From the NCBI GenBank assembly GCA_031769625.1, contig JAUIMM010000188.1:6265001-6329000 (forward strand): a stretch of DNA of 64,000 nt. The letters run 5' to 3'. Numbering within the stretch: the stretch's first letter is position 1; the number at the start of each line of letters is the position of its first letter. The position numbers were made by a program, and so were the translations under genes. Positions 47,630-59,294 of this stretch are shown piece after piece. A model generated the notes under the pieces. It was not told the DNA's origin. It saw nothing but the letters and a program-made list of their open reading frames with translations, and did not search any database. The stretch comes from Taudactylus pleione (lineage: Eukaryota > Chordata > Amphibia > Anura > Myobatrachidae).

Positions 47630-49012
47630 GTAGGTCTATAGTGTTACCATGGTAACAAGGCTGATGTGTACATCTTCTGAAGCAGGTATTGTAGGCAGCC
47701 ATTTTGTGCGATGAACCTATAATTCAGGCTATAGATTAGTTATTTCCAGAGACATAAGGCACTAAACGCCTCAATCATTTTGCTGTTTTCTGGAGGTTTG
47801 ATCGACTGGACTTTGAACACTGGTTCACCCATAAAATCGCTGCCTCTTACAATGCGTCTGCTTCGATGTGATGTTTGGTTTGTTTTTATCCTGCAACATT
47901 GGGGGTACGTTATTTTTTTATTTGTTTTAAAATTTCCCATATAATATATGTATAATAAAGAGATATATTTATACAGAGGGGAAAGGGAGGAAACATAAGG
48001 AAGCCTGTTGTGCAGTAACAAGGGGCCCAAAGACACACGAGGGCCTGGTGAGATTCTTTGCCTGATACTATATGGGTACTTCTAGCTCCCAGCCTAGGAA
48101 ACTTTATATGTGGCCTGTGTATGAAGATGAGGGTGATAAGGAATATAGGCCCCATTTATTACAAACCTAAATACCAGCGACATATTGCGTTTAGTATCGC
48201 AGTGATGCAAATGACTATGCCGCTGGTATTCATCATTACTTACCTTGCCAGCGAGGTCCAGTGACGTCCCGCTCGTTGTCAGCATCCTCCGCTCAGCTGC
48301 CGGCAGCCTATTGCTGTCAGCGATGGACCCTTATAGAATGCTCATGTGCGACGGTCAGTCTGCACATGGGCATGGTCGTTTAACCCGGCGGGTACCGGCA
48401 GTGCCTGGAAGGTCGCTGAAGGCTTGGTGAGAGCGATGCAATGGCAAAACAGCTATAAATTTAGATTACCGCCGTTTGTTAAATATTGAAAGGATGACTT
48501 AACCCGTTTAGCGAGTAATAAAATATTTCTGTTCAGTTTACCATTAAAAAATCACCAGAGCAGTTGAGCGGTATTAGCCGGCCGGCCGGTGCTGGTCCCC
48601 TCTGCTTTGGTGGCTCACACGTGTGCAGTGCGCAGGAAGACTGGATCCCAGTTGCAGATTCCATCATTAAAAAAAAAAAATGACGCCCCTAACTTCTCCG
48701 TGGTTATTGTAGCAGATTATAGTGAGATGCCCTCATTCCCTGCTTACACTGATGGGTGTGAACGTCGGGTAGGTGATTAATGACTTCCATATTTGTGTGT
48801 ATTACATTGTGCTGTGACAATCTGAGAGCCCCAATTACCAGACGCTGTGATTACCCAAAGTCAGTGACTGACAGACACATATAATGGATCAGAGAGTGAA
48901 TAGAATGACAGCAATTACACCCACACGTTACTCTGGGTTGGGGCTACTCCTCCCTTTGTTATATATAAATATACTTTCCAATTTAAGATCTGTTTATCTG
49001 GGTTGGTCATAT

Positions 49013-49650
49013 CACTCCCAGTCATGTCCCTTTCCTCCCATGTTCACCTGTACTACCTGTGCTGTGTGTCCCTGCTCATGTTATCCCTTCACGTGTTCAC
49101 CCGTGTTATTTCCCTCCCATGTTCACCTGTGCTACCTGTGCTTTGTGTCCCTCACTTATGTTATCCCTTCCCGTGTTCACCTGTGTCCTTTCCCTCCCAT
49201 GTTCACCTGTGCTACCTGTGTCTTGTGTCTCTCGCTCACGTTATCCCTTTCCTTGTTCACCGGTATTATTTCCCTCCCATGTTCACCTGTGCTACCTGTC
49301 TTGTGTCTCTCGCTCATGTTATCCCTTCCCGTGTTCACCTGTGTCACTTCCCTCCCATGGTCACCTGTACTACCTGTGCTTTGTGTCTCTCGCTCATGTT
49401 ATCCCTTCCCGTGTTCACCGATATTTCCCTCCCATGTTCACCTGTGCTACCTGTCTTGTGTCTCTCGCTCATGTTATCCCTTTCTTTGCCTACCCGTGTT
49501 ATTTCCCTCCCATGTTCACCTGTGCTACCTGTGTCTTGTGTCTCTCGCTCATGTTATCCCTTTCCTTGTTCACCCGTGTTATTTCCCTCCCATGTTCACA
49601 TGTGCTACCTGTGTCTTGTGGCTCTCGCTCATCCCTTTCCCTGTTCACCC
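49013..49650. repeat. 79-bp minisatellite, about 8 copies
   Basis: The unit begins tccctcccatgttcacctgt, then gctacctgtgctttgtgtc, then tctcgctcatgttatccctt and a second gttcacc. Spacing of cctcccatg is 77 to 80 bp. Confidence 0.95.
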
Positions 49651-49990
49651 GGACGGTCGCGTCAGAAGTCTCGCACCACATGGCGTATTAATGCTAGGTG
49701 TATAAGGACGCATCTGTACTGTATATACAGCGCCATCTATACATTTGATCCAATAGCAATTATATTCGTTACAAATATATTAATTTGTAAGTGATGTGGG
49801 TACAAATAACGCAAGTGGGCTGCCAGGGGGTACCCAGGTGTGAGATGACTTAGAAGGACTGCAATAGAGCAGTTGCATGTAACACATTTGCAGATCCTTT
49901 CAGTATATTGCAGTTGTATATTTTACTATCCAAAACATAACATAATGCAGGATAGCTTATTTCTGTGGCTTTGACCCAACACAAGACTAT

Positions 49991-50190
49991 GGGCCTGATT
50001 CAGAGCCGCTCGTAAGCGGACGCTCGTTCGTTCCGAGCGATGTTTGCCCAACTGCGCATGCGTACGGATCGTAATACGCATGCGCGAACCAGTCAGTGTG
50101 GCCGAAAATCGTTTGTTCGCTAAATAGCGAATGCCTGCTAATATGAGTGACAGGAGGAGGCGTATGTATGTTTGTTAAGCCCATGAAAAC
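49991..50190. mobile_element. Truncated MITE, subfamily B
   Basis: gggcctgattcagagccgct and actgcgcatgcgta match the inverse of the right part of 55805-56377. The right end is missing. Confidence 0.75.
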
Positions 50191-50811
50191 GGCATGTCCA
50201 ATTTAGATTTATAAATACATGCCAGCGTGGTAAATTGCCCTTTGATGTAATAATGCTGGCGTGAAGTTCATACACAGAAAATAAAATTCATTCAAGACAA
50301 CTGTTGCTCAGAACTACTTATTTAGCCCCTCCACACATCTTATAAAGTACAGTAATCCCTATTTACAGTATGTGTCTTTGAGCATAGCTGACCCAGGGCT
50401 GTATCTAGGAGTGGGCGAGCAGTGCCGCGGACTGGGGGGGGGGGGACCTATTCTACATAAGTCCATGTGTAATTCCTATATAGCTACAGTATAGTACCAT
50501 CAGTGACCACATTATCATGACAAATGGTACACTTCACTACTTCACTTACTAAGCAATAACTTTCGAACAAAGCCCGTTGAACAGTGGGCCCCGCCGTTTT
50601 GTGACTGCAAACAATCAATTCACTAGTAGCCAGTGACTTCACTAAGGCGGTAAAAAATAATTCCTTTTCTCCAAATCCTAAACTAGATTTTTATGTTCTC
50701 ATGAGATAGGGCATTGTGCATTGTTTAATAAGCATACATGAAAGGTGTTGCGTTGTCAACCCTCAATATTACCTAGAGAAGCATTTTTCAACCACTGTGC
50801 AGTGGCACACA

Positions 50812-50894
50812 AGTGTGCCGCGAGCGGTTGTCAAGTGTGCCGCGAGCGGTTGTCAAGTGTGCTGCGAGCGGTTGTCAAGTGTGCCGCAGCGGTC
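50812..50894. repeat. 22-bp tandem repeat, about 4 copies
   Basis: gtgtgccgcgagcggttgtc plus aa, from the subterminal part of the surrounding hAT-like element. Confidence 0.9.
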
Positions 50895-50912
50895 AGCTCA
50901 GCGCACACATGT

Positions 50913-52056
50913 AATGTAGTGTGTGTTATTCCTGTGGAGGCCAATGTGTGTGTTTTATTCCTGTGGAGGCCAATGTAGTGTGTGTTATTCCTGTGGAGGC
51001 CAATGTAGTGTGTGTTATTCCTGTGGAGGCCAATGTAGTGTGTGTTATTCCTGTGGAGGCCAATGTAGTGTGTGTTATTCCTGTGAAGGCCAATGGAGTG
51101 TGTGTTGTTCCTGTGGAGGCCAATGGAGTGTGTTGTATTCCTGTGGAGGCCTATGTAGTGTGTGTTATTCTTGTGGAGTCCAATGTAGTGTGTGTTATTC
51201 CTGTGGAGGCCAATGTAGTGTGTGTTATTCCTGTGGAGGCCAATGTAGTGTGTGTTATTCCTGTGGAGGCCAATGTAGTGTGTTATTCCTGTGGAGGCCT
51301 ATGTAGTGTGTGTTATTCCTGTGGAGGCCTATGTAGTGTGTGTTATTCCTGTGGAGGCCAATGTAGTGTGTGTTATTCCTGTGGAGGCCAATGTAGTGTG
51401 TTTTATTCCTGTGGAGGCCAATGGAGTGTGTGTTGTCCCTGTGGAGGCCAATGGAGTGTGTGTTAGTCCTGTGGAGGCCAATGTAGTGTGTGTTATTACT
51501 GTGGAGGCCAATGTAGTGTGTTATTCCTATGGAGGCCAATGTAGTGTGTTATTCCTATGGAGGCCAATGTAGTGTGTTATTCCTATGGAGGCCAATATAG
51601 TGTGTTTTATTCCTATGGAGGCCAATATAGTGTGTTTTATTCCTATGGAGGCCAATATAGTGTGTTTTATTCCTGTGGAGGCCAATGTAGTGTGTTTTAT
51701 TCCTGTGGAGGCCAATGTAGTGTGTTTTATTCCTGTGGAGGCCAATGTAGTGTGTTTTATTCCTGTGGAGGCCAATGTAGTGTGTTTTATTCCCGTGGAG
51801 ACCAATGTAGTGTGTTTTATTCCCGTGGAGACCAATGTAGTGTGTGTTATTCCCGTGGAGGCCAATGTAGTGTGTATTATTCCCGTGGAGGCCAATGTAG
51901 TGTGTTTTATTCCTGTGGAGGACAATGTAGTGTGTTTTATTCCTGAGGTGGCCAATGTAGTGTGTTTTATTCCTGTGGAGGCCAATGTAGTGTGTTTTCT
52001 TCCTGTGGAGGCCAGTGTAGTGTGTTTTATTCCTGTGGAGGCCAATGTGTATGTAT
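50913..52056. repeat. 30-bp minisatellite, about 38 copies, inside the hAT-like element
   Basis: The unit is gtgtgttattcctgtggagg plus ccaatgtagt. Variation is grouped: tgtgttatt forms on the left, tgtgttttatt forms on the right, cctatgg near 51530-51640, and cccgtgg near 51790-51890. Shifts between frames come from units of 28 and 30 bp. The Cys- and Val-rich peptides read from it are artefacts. Confidence 0.97.
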
Positions 52057-52262
52057 TTTTTTATGTGGCAGCCAAAATGTATGTTTTTCAATTGGTCACA
52101 CAGGGCGTATCACCGGATAGTGTGCCTTGGCAATTTTAAAATCTTGTGTAGTGTGCCTCCAGTTGAAAAAGGTTGAAAATCACTGACCTAGAGCCCTGTG
52201 TAGTCTTAATTCTGCTCTGTTTGAGACCCCAATCCCCATGGAAAGAGTATTTATTAAAGTGT

Positions 52263-52469
52263 GCTTTATGCAGTAAGAGATATACAGAGAGGGCTAGCTC
52301 AGGGGATGGTGTAACAAGGTCTGACAGCCCGGCTCTATGCAGCAGGAGATATACAGAAAGAGCTAGCTCAGGGGATGGTGTAACAAGTGCTGACAGCCTG
52401 GCTCTATGCAGCAGGAGATATACAGAGAGGGCTAGCTCAGGGGATGGCGTAACAAGGTCTGACAGCAGA
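52263..52469. repeat. 69-bp unit in three copies
   Basis: gctctatgcagcaggagata, then tacagagagggctagctcag, then gggatggtgtaacaaggtct and gacagc. Copies start at 52263, 52332 and 52401, exactly 69 bp apart. Confidence 0.95.
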
Positions 52470-53347
52470 GCGCACCTTCCCCATCAGTCAGCTGACAGTG
52501 GGCTGTGTATTGCACTTTCTCCCGGAAGGACGGGTCAAGGGAGAAACATTTGGCTTTAGCTGCTATTTCCATCTATACATGCCCATAAAAATCTACTCTA
52601 GGGGGTTGATTTATTAAAGCTTCCCAAAATGAAATGTGCAGGTCCTGCAACCAATGAGATTCTAGCTATCATTTCTCTATTGCATTCATTGGCGGATTTT
52701 ACCCCCAGTTAAATCCGCCACCTCCAGTAAGCCAGTTGCAGTCTGGGACTGCTCTGGCCAACACTGCTGGTGAGTAGTGACTTCCTGCCAATTAAATACA
52801 GGACAGGCAGACCCAGGGGGAGGTGGTTTCTCCCCCGGGGCTGCCAGTCCGGGGTGTAACTAATAAAAGAGAGCGCTACCCATGGGAATTCACCCCTCTG
52901 CCTTCACATCCACCATAACCGGGAGCCCCGGGGCTGCAGCTGATATGGTCCCTTACAAGCCGGCCTTGTGCTCATAAGCCATTCATTGCACATTGGACCA
53001 GGCAGGTGACGAGACCATGCAGCTTGCAGTGCCCAGTGCTGTCCGGGGCCGGAATGCACCATGGCAGGCAACCCCCCTCCTCAAGGAAGGTAAGTTCCAC
53101 CACTGATTGCATCCTAGAAAATTATAGACTAATTGGAACATAATTCATGGCTCACTTTAAGCATGGGTGAATTGTGCAGTTTACCAACCAGCCCCAGTGT
53201 ACTGTATAATAGTGCCAAAAGACCATCTCCTTTCATATCTAATACTCACCCGTTATTAATTAATGGTCACAAAGCAAAGTCAGCGTGTGACTTAGGACAG
53301 CTCTTTATTTCCTCACCCTAACTTTTTTTATTTTGTTTGTTTTTAAG

Positions 53348-53497
53348 GGCGGCACAGACGTAGACTTCTGCAAATACCCATCCACGAGCCTGCCGGACCT
53401 AGTGAGCGCATGCGCTGCCCAGGAAGCTCACACTGACAATAAGGAGAACGTGGAACCAGATGGAGAAGAAAAGGGATGCGGAGTGCCCCCAACAGCT
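53348..53497 (+). CDS. PDZD2: PDZD2 coding exon: acidic SLPDL segment after PDZ2
   Basis: The acceptor tttgtttgtttttaag ends at 53347; the donor is gtaagt at 53498. The exon is 150 bp, phase 0 to 0, coding 50 residues: GGTDVDFCKYPSTSLPDLVS, then ACAAQEAHTDNKENVEPDGE, then EKGCGVPPTA. Human PDZD2 continues after PDZ2 with a segment containing SKSLPDLTSS, then TDNEDQEADGEEDEG. SLPDL, TDN and DGEE occur in the same order and spacing. The segment is low-complexity and acidic, probably a disordered linker between PDZ2 and PDZ3. No further PDZD2 exon (EYNELM segment, PDZ3) was recognised downstream to 64000. Confidence comes from splice sites, frame continuity and motif order rather than high identity. 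Confidence 0.88.
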
Positions 53498-53806
53498 GTA
53501 AGTGGCTTTATCCTCTGCTGATAACTGAGTGTCGCAGACATAAGCGCCGGACCGTCAGCTCTCCAGACTTTCCTGTGCTCCCGCTCTGCGACCTCAGGAG
53601 GAAAAAATACGTGAGGTCATTTTTTTTAGTGCAAGATAATAACTTTTAAATGATAGCAATTCTACTTGTCAAATGAACAGCTTAGCAAATGGCATTTGCT
53701 GTGACCAGTGTTGGTTACGTTATGAAAGGGATATTAAAGCAGCACACACTTAGATATTTTGTTTCAAGTGAAATTTGTAATTCATTTGTCCAAAGGGGGA
53801 GACTTA

Positions 53807-54366
53807 AGCTGGCCACACACTAGACCAACTTTCATCCAACTAGATGATTGGTTGGAATGAAAATCTGGTAATGTATGGGAGTAAATGATGAGCAGCAATT
53901 TGCTCCTAAATGCCAGAAAACAGATGACAATGGTCGTCAGACAAGTTTGTTAAATGTTTGATCTAAATAATTTGTTCAAACAACAGTTTTTGTCCATTTT
54001 CCGGCGTTTGGGAGCAAATTGCTGATTGTCATTTGCTTTCATACCTTACCAGATTTTCATTCCAACCAATCAACTAGTTGGCTGGTTAGATGTAATGGGG
54101 CCCATCCATCCCGTTATACGGCAACCCGGCATCGCGGGATCACAGAAATCCGACATGTTGGATTTTCCCGATTTGACGCTCGTGATCAAAAAACTATCGC
54201 AATAGTCAAATCGCCGACATTTAACATGGAAAATGTCTGCGATCCAGCGACGGATCGCAGAACATCGATGGTGGGAGGTCGGCGGCACTTCCCATCGCAT
54301 CGCCGGATCGCAAAATCCGGTGTTTGATGTATGGCCACCTTATGTTGGTCTAGTGTATGGCCAGCT
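53807..54366. mobile_element. Fold-back MITE with TTA duplication
   Basis: agctggccacacactagacc and ggtctagtgtatggccagct, flanked by TTA (53804-53806, 54367-54369). A second palindrome inside (arms ggagcaaattgct and aattttcattccaaccaatc-type, 53851-54083) suggests a composite. Its ends resemble 28497-28774. Confidence 0.88.
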
Positions 54367-54371
54367 TTACA

Positions 54372-54537
54372 GTATCAAGCCTTGGAGAGAGAAAGTGGAG
54401 AAGTTGTCCAGAGCAACCAATGAGCTTGTAGCTATAATTTTTCTAGCACAGTCTGTGAAGTGACAGCCAGAAGCTGATTTGGTTGCTATGGGTAACTCCT
54501 CCTTTTTATCACTCTCGAAGGTTTGATACATCTAATT
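54372..54537. mobile_element. Fold-back MITE (TTTGATACAT type)
   Basis: gtatcaagccttggagagag and ctcgaaggtttgatacatct; inner gttgtccagagcaaccaat and tttggttgctatgggtaac. Confidence 0.8.
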
Positions 54538-55804
54538 GTTGCCTCGTAACATATTTTGGGCAGATTTGAGGTGGACAAATTGCAACATTCAAAATTATAA
54601 ATAAATCTGGATTGTATTATGTCTGGGAATGGTCTGTGGGATCTTTTTTTTTAATATAACTAATCTGCATTTATTTGATCGGGTTCAGCAATGCTTCCAC
54701 GTGCGTAGACTGGTACTTATTTGGATTAACAGTGTTGGGCGATTTTGCATGTTCATTTTTTATTTATTTCATTTTTAAAATAACATCAGAGCGCCGATTA
54801 TCCCAACGCCTGTTATCTGAACACGATCTATGGGAGGCAACACTAACATTTGTTGGTAGGTTAGCCCATAAAGTCAAAAATGTATCCTCAAATTTACAGC
54901 GAAATTACTCATTGTAGTGTCATTTGCAGACAAGTCCAGAGCAGGGTATATTTACTATATTTGCTTTGTCTTCTAATTGTTGTCCGTATATGCACAATTA
55001 AACTTAATACCAGTCTGTTATAATTAATAAGAGAGATTTTATATTTGCCAAGCTAATTAACTTTGCATGAAATATGACTGAAATGGAGCATTTTCCCCTT
55101 AAAAATATTGCAGGTGGTTGTTTTATATGCAGAAGTATGTTCAATGTAAGAGTGAATGAATAAAACAGAACTGGCAGAATTATTTATGGGAAGGTTTGGC
55201 AGGCACATGAGAGCTCATTTGCATGTATAATTTATGCTGTGACTTGTTAAAGTGATGAGGACGGGACAGGAACTTTACTGCAAGCGTTGGGTGATGTGAT
55301 TGCTCATACTGGTAGCACTGTATATGCTATGCAGTGTACTGTAAAGGGGTGCCCGGTATATGGCTGTACTTTGTTTGTTTTTTGAGGGGGGGTTTACATT
55401 TACTGTGGTTTCTAGTCTGTCAGTGTTACCGTGAATGTGTGTGGCACGCAGACATTGTTAATTACTTCTGTGGATGTTATTCTTATGGATATAAGACACT
55501 TGTTTACTAAGGACTTTTATTTAGTGGTGTCTTTGCATACAAGTAATTGAAACATCAAATTTTGCTTCCCTGGCAAGGGTTAATTGAAATAATTTATTTA
55601 ATATATAGACTCCAGTGGAACAGTGCCGCCGGGTCCCACATTATTACATAGAATTGTAAACAAAAAAACTTCCTTGAACTTTGACTGTCATGAAAGAAAT
55701 CTTGTGCTACTCAGCATGTTGGCAAAGACAACAGCCTGCTGTCTCCATATCCCCCATCTGTCATGATTTAGGTAAGAGCAAGACAGACCTGATTTTAGGG
55801 CTCT

Positions 55805-56377
55805 GGGCCTGATTCCGTTCTAAAAAAGGTGCCGGATATTTAAATTGAGCGCTCGCTCTTTGCGGTGTGTTGACGCCTCTATGTTTGAGCGAGCGTTCGA
55901 AAAAAGCACTCGCTATTTTGTAAAGACGCCCCTTTGCCGTTCGCATCACACGTCATCTCCGGTATTTATTAGATTAATCGGGAACATCGAAAGGCACCTG
56001 AACTGCTCGCAGTGCTTGTGGTAGGATTTTCTTACCGCTATCACTGCGAGCAGTTTAGGCTAAAAGACAACCGAGTGACGTGGTTGATGACGCTCCTTTA
56101 CTAACTATGCACTCCCATTAAACGCCCTTTTGACCGTTTGGCACGCCTGCGTTCGGATCTCCACTCCCCCGTTTTCAAGCACCTTCCCCTGTTACCACCC
56201 ACAAACGGTACATTCTGTCAATCAAATTAGCAGCCCCTCGCTGTTTTACGAGCGCATAATTTCCGACCGCAATGACTGTTTTGCGCATGCGCATTACGAC
56301 CCATACGCATGCGCAGTTGTGCAAACATCGCTCAGAGCAAACGTGCGGCCTCTTACGAGCGGCTCTGAATCAGGCCC
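55805..56377. mobile_element. MITE, subfamily B
   Basis: gggcctgattccgttctaa to gcggctctgaatcaggccc, flanked by TCT (55802-55804, 56378-56380). In reverse orientation it matches 1292-1914. Confidence 0.9.
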
Positions 56378-56390
56378 TCTGTCCCTAATG

Positions 56391-56710
56391 GGACACATCC
56401 ACTAGGCGACAATGAAAAGACTGAACGATAATGATATCGTTCAGTCGTTCATTGTACAGTGCTGTGCCTACATTGAACGATGTATCGTTCAGTGTAGGCA
56501 CCCTCCATCATCCCCGAACATGGCCAATCTGTCGTTATCGACCGGCATGTTCGGTCGATGATTGATGTCGGAAATGACCAGCGGGAGCGCACATCGCTGG
56601 TCGTTTCCGACATTTTAGTGCCCGATTCATGCATGTTTAATGCACGACTGAACGATAACTATGTAGTTTTCATTCAGTAGTCCATTAGTAACTGCTAGTG
56701 GATGTGCGCG
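56391..56710. repeat. Fold-back with CATCCACTAG ends
   Basis: ggacacatccactaggcgac and gctagtggatgtgcgc; internal arms gaacgataatgatatcgttc and cagtgtaggcacc. Confidence 0.8.
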
Positions 56711-57183
56711 TTTGGTCCCAACCAGTCTGGAAGGTTGGGAGGTATATCCTGGTCACCAGAGGCTTTTTATCCGAGGAGTTAGCCCATGTGCATTCACCGT
56801 GTGCAGCACATCAGTAATTCTGGCCATTCCTGTGAATCATTAGTGTTGGTTCATGATTGCGTTTGTCCCGATTCCCAAAAAGATTTGCTTTTAAAGGCAA
56901 TGTAACCAGCCACGATTATTTTCTAATCATCTCATCAGGGATATTTTACATTTTAATGAAAATATCCCCGCTATGTACAAAAGGGAACTCGCAGGGACAA
57001 TGGTTGCGGTAACCGCTGCCCCTGCACGTTATATACCCAGCAAATTGTAGAAGTGAAAGTCTTCCCCGGGAGATGTTAACACGCGCATGCGCACAGCATT
57101 CGCTACCGGTGCCGGCCGGCGGCTGTAAGAGAGAGTTCAAAAGATGTATCTCCTGCACTTGGAGCCTCCATAGGTTTACAGCA

Positions 57184-57425
57184 GTTTACACCATCTGAAG
57201 ATGGTGTAAACTACCCGGGGCTAAACTCCGAAAAGCTTTGCTTTTTGAAGTTTAGTACGTAGGGGTAAGTTCGTAGTCCCCGTTGATAATAATGGACACT
57301 GTTACAATCAGCAACCCTAGTTAGCACTTTGCCGGAGATTACGGTGCCATCTCCTGCGTTGTGCTTTTAGTACATAACTGCAATACATGAAATTAGGCAG
57401 AAACTGCAGTTTCTGCCTAATTTTA
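57184..57425. repeat. Palindrome cluster before the 19/29-bp array
   Basis: It has a hairpin with arms gtttacaccatct and agatggtgtaaac, and at 57390-57423 a perfect loop-less palindrome of 34 bp centred on ctgcag (half-arm aaattaggcagaaactg). Confidence 0.9.
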
Positions 57426-57450
57426 TGTAAAAAAACAGATTGATACATAG

Positions 57451-58542
57451 TCCCCTGTGCTTATCATATTCCCCTGTGCTTATCATATTCCCCTGTGCTT
57501 ATCATATTCCCCTGTGCTTACCATATTCCCCTGTGCTTATCATATTCCCCTGTGCTTATCATATTCCCCTGTGCTTACCATATTCCCCTGTGCTTATCAT
57601 ATTCCCCTGTGCTCCCCTGTGCTTACCATATTCCCCTGTGCTCCCCTGTGCTTACCATATTCCCCTGTGCTTACCATATTCCCCTGTGCTCCCCTGTGCT
57701 TACCATATTCCCCTGTGCTTACCATATTCCCCTGTGCTTATCATATTCCCCTGTGCTCCCCTGTGCTTACCATATTCCCCTGTGCTCCCCTGTGCTTACC
57801 ATATTCCCCTGTGCTTACCATATTCCCCTGTGCTCCCCTGTGCTTATCATATTCCCCTGTGCTTATCATATTCCCCTGTGCTTATCATATTCCCCTGTGC
57901 TTATCATATTCCCCTGTGCTTATCATATTCCCCTGTGCTTATCATATTCCCCTGTGCTTACCATATTCCCCTGTGCTTATCATATTCCCCTGTGCTCCCC
58001 TGTGCTTACCATATTCCCCTGTGCTCCCCTGTGCTTACCATATTCCCCTGTGCTTACCATATTCCCCTGTGCTCCCCTGTGCTTACCATATTCCCCTGTG
58101 CTTACCATATTCCCCTGTGCTCCCCTGTGCTTACCATATTCCCCTGTGCTTACCATATTCCCCTGTGCTTACCATATTCCCCTGTGCTTATCATATTCCC
58201 CTGTGCTTATCATATTCCCCTGTGCTTACCATATTCCCCTGTGCTTACCATATTCCCCTGTGCTTACCATATTCCCCTGTGCTTACCATATTCCCCTGTG
58301 CTTACCATATTCCCCTGTACTTACCATATTCCCCTGTGCTCCCCTGTGGTTACCATATTCCCCTGTGCTTACCATATTCCCCTGTGCTTACCATATTCCC
58401 CTGTGCTCCCCTGTGCTTACCATATTCCCCTGTGCTCCCCTGTGCTTACCATATTCCCCTGTGCTTACCATATTCCCCTGTGCTTACCATATTCCCCTGT
58501 GCTTACCATATTCCCCTGTGCTTACCATATTCCCCTGTGCTT
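57451..58542. repeat. 19/29-bp minisatellite
   Basis: The basic unit is ttcccctgtgcttatcata (19 bp). Many units carry an extra tcccctgtgc (10 bp), giving 29 bp. tat/tac variants mix. The long frames across it are repeat artefacts. Confidence 0.97.
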
Positions 58543-59294
58543 GGTACAATTAGGCAAAAGGTATTTATCAGGTTGTGACCCCTTTAAGCAGTAATGGATT
58601 TGGGTGCGTGACTTCCATTTTTCAATGAACTGAGAGCTGACTGCTTTTTGCAGATTGCCCGGGAGAGCTCCACTGATGAGAATCCAACATCTGCTAAATA
58701 GATTTGAAATCATTCCCTTCATCCTTCACTCGTGGAATTTAAAAGCCGATCGTAATTCGTTATTTTAGCTGAAAATTATTGGCAAAAGTTATTCACTTTC
58801 AGTAGTAGAGACATAAGTGAAACGCAAATACCATACCTTAATTAAACCGGCTCCCAGGGGGGGGCCTACTAATCCTCATGACACAAGTGATTTGTACGTC
58901 TACGTATAATGGCGGCCAATTACCTCGGTCCCGCTTCTCCGACGGTGAGCTCTGAAATCTGTCACAGAGTTCTAAACCCCCTTACTGCTAATGTTCCACA
59001 TGATTAAATTGAGATCATGTGTGCGAGGCTGGGAGAACGGGAAGGGAAACAGTATCTGGTGTTTTAATAAAAATGTATTTCAGAGCTGCCAAGTCCTGTA
59101 AACGTGCGGCACGCTCTGATATGGGAGAGTGGTCGATCGGAACAGATGTTTTATTCTCTTTCTCATGGATTTGAGCAGCGTCGATTCGCTTTTGAAGTGT
59201 CACCTCAGCACCTGGGAAGCTGCGTAATGACTGGAAAAACTCCATGTCGTTCTCCCAAATACTTATCAATGGTGCCAGACATTTAGGGGTCTTT

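Larger units (their letters stand above)
50779..52185. mobile_element. hAT-like MITE expanded by an internal minisatellite
   Basis: The left end aagcatttttcaaccactgt and right end aaaaggttgaaaatcactg are inverted, and flanked by the perfect 8-bp duplication acctagag (50771-50778, 52186-52193). The subterminal gtggcacacaagtgtgccg is typical of a common vertebrate hAT MITE. Two internal arrays bring it to 1,407 bp. No transposase. Confidence 0.93.
47630..53347 (+). other. PDZD2 intron after PDZ2
   Basis: The intron is 5,718 bp, from donor gtaggt to acceptor tttttaag. It contains the 79-bp array, a truncated GGGCCTGATTCAG element, a hAT-like element with an internal minisatellite, and a 69-bp triplication. 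47640-49000 and 52475-53340 show no gene; 47960-48480 may be a degraded fold-back. Confidence 0.85.

Noticed and set aside
48884..49794. Frames of 210-273 residues rich in Cys, Ser and Pro, resembling a secreted or membrane protein
   Set aside because: They cover the 79-bp tandem array in three overlapping frames and end where it ends.
50921..52139. Cys/Val-rich and His/Thr-rich repeat proteins on both strands
   Set aside because: They are translations of a 30-bp minisatellite inside a hAT-like element; 30 is divisible by three, so several frames stay open on both strands.
57440..58594. Frames of 352-384 residues with YHIPLCLPYSPVL repeats
   Set aside because: They are translations of the 19/29-bp array in three frames.
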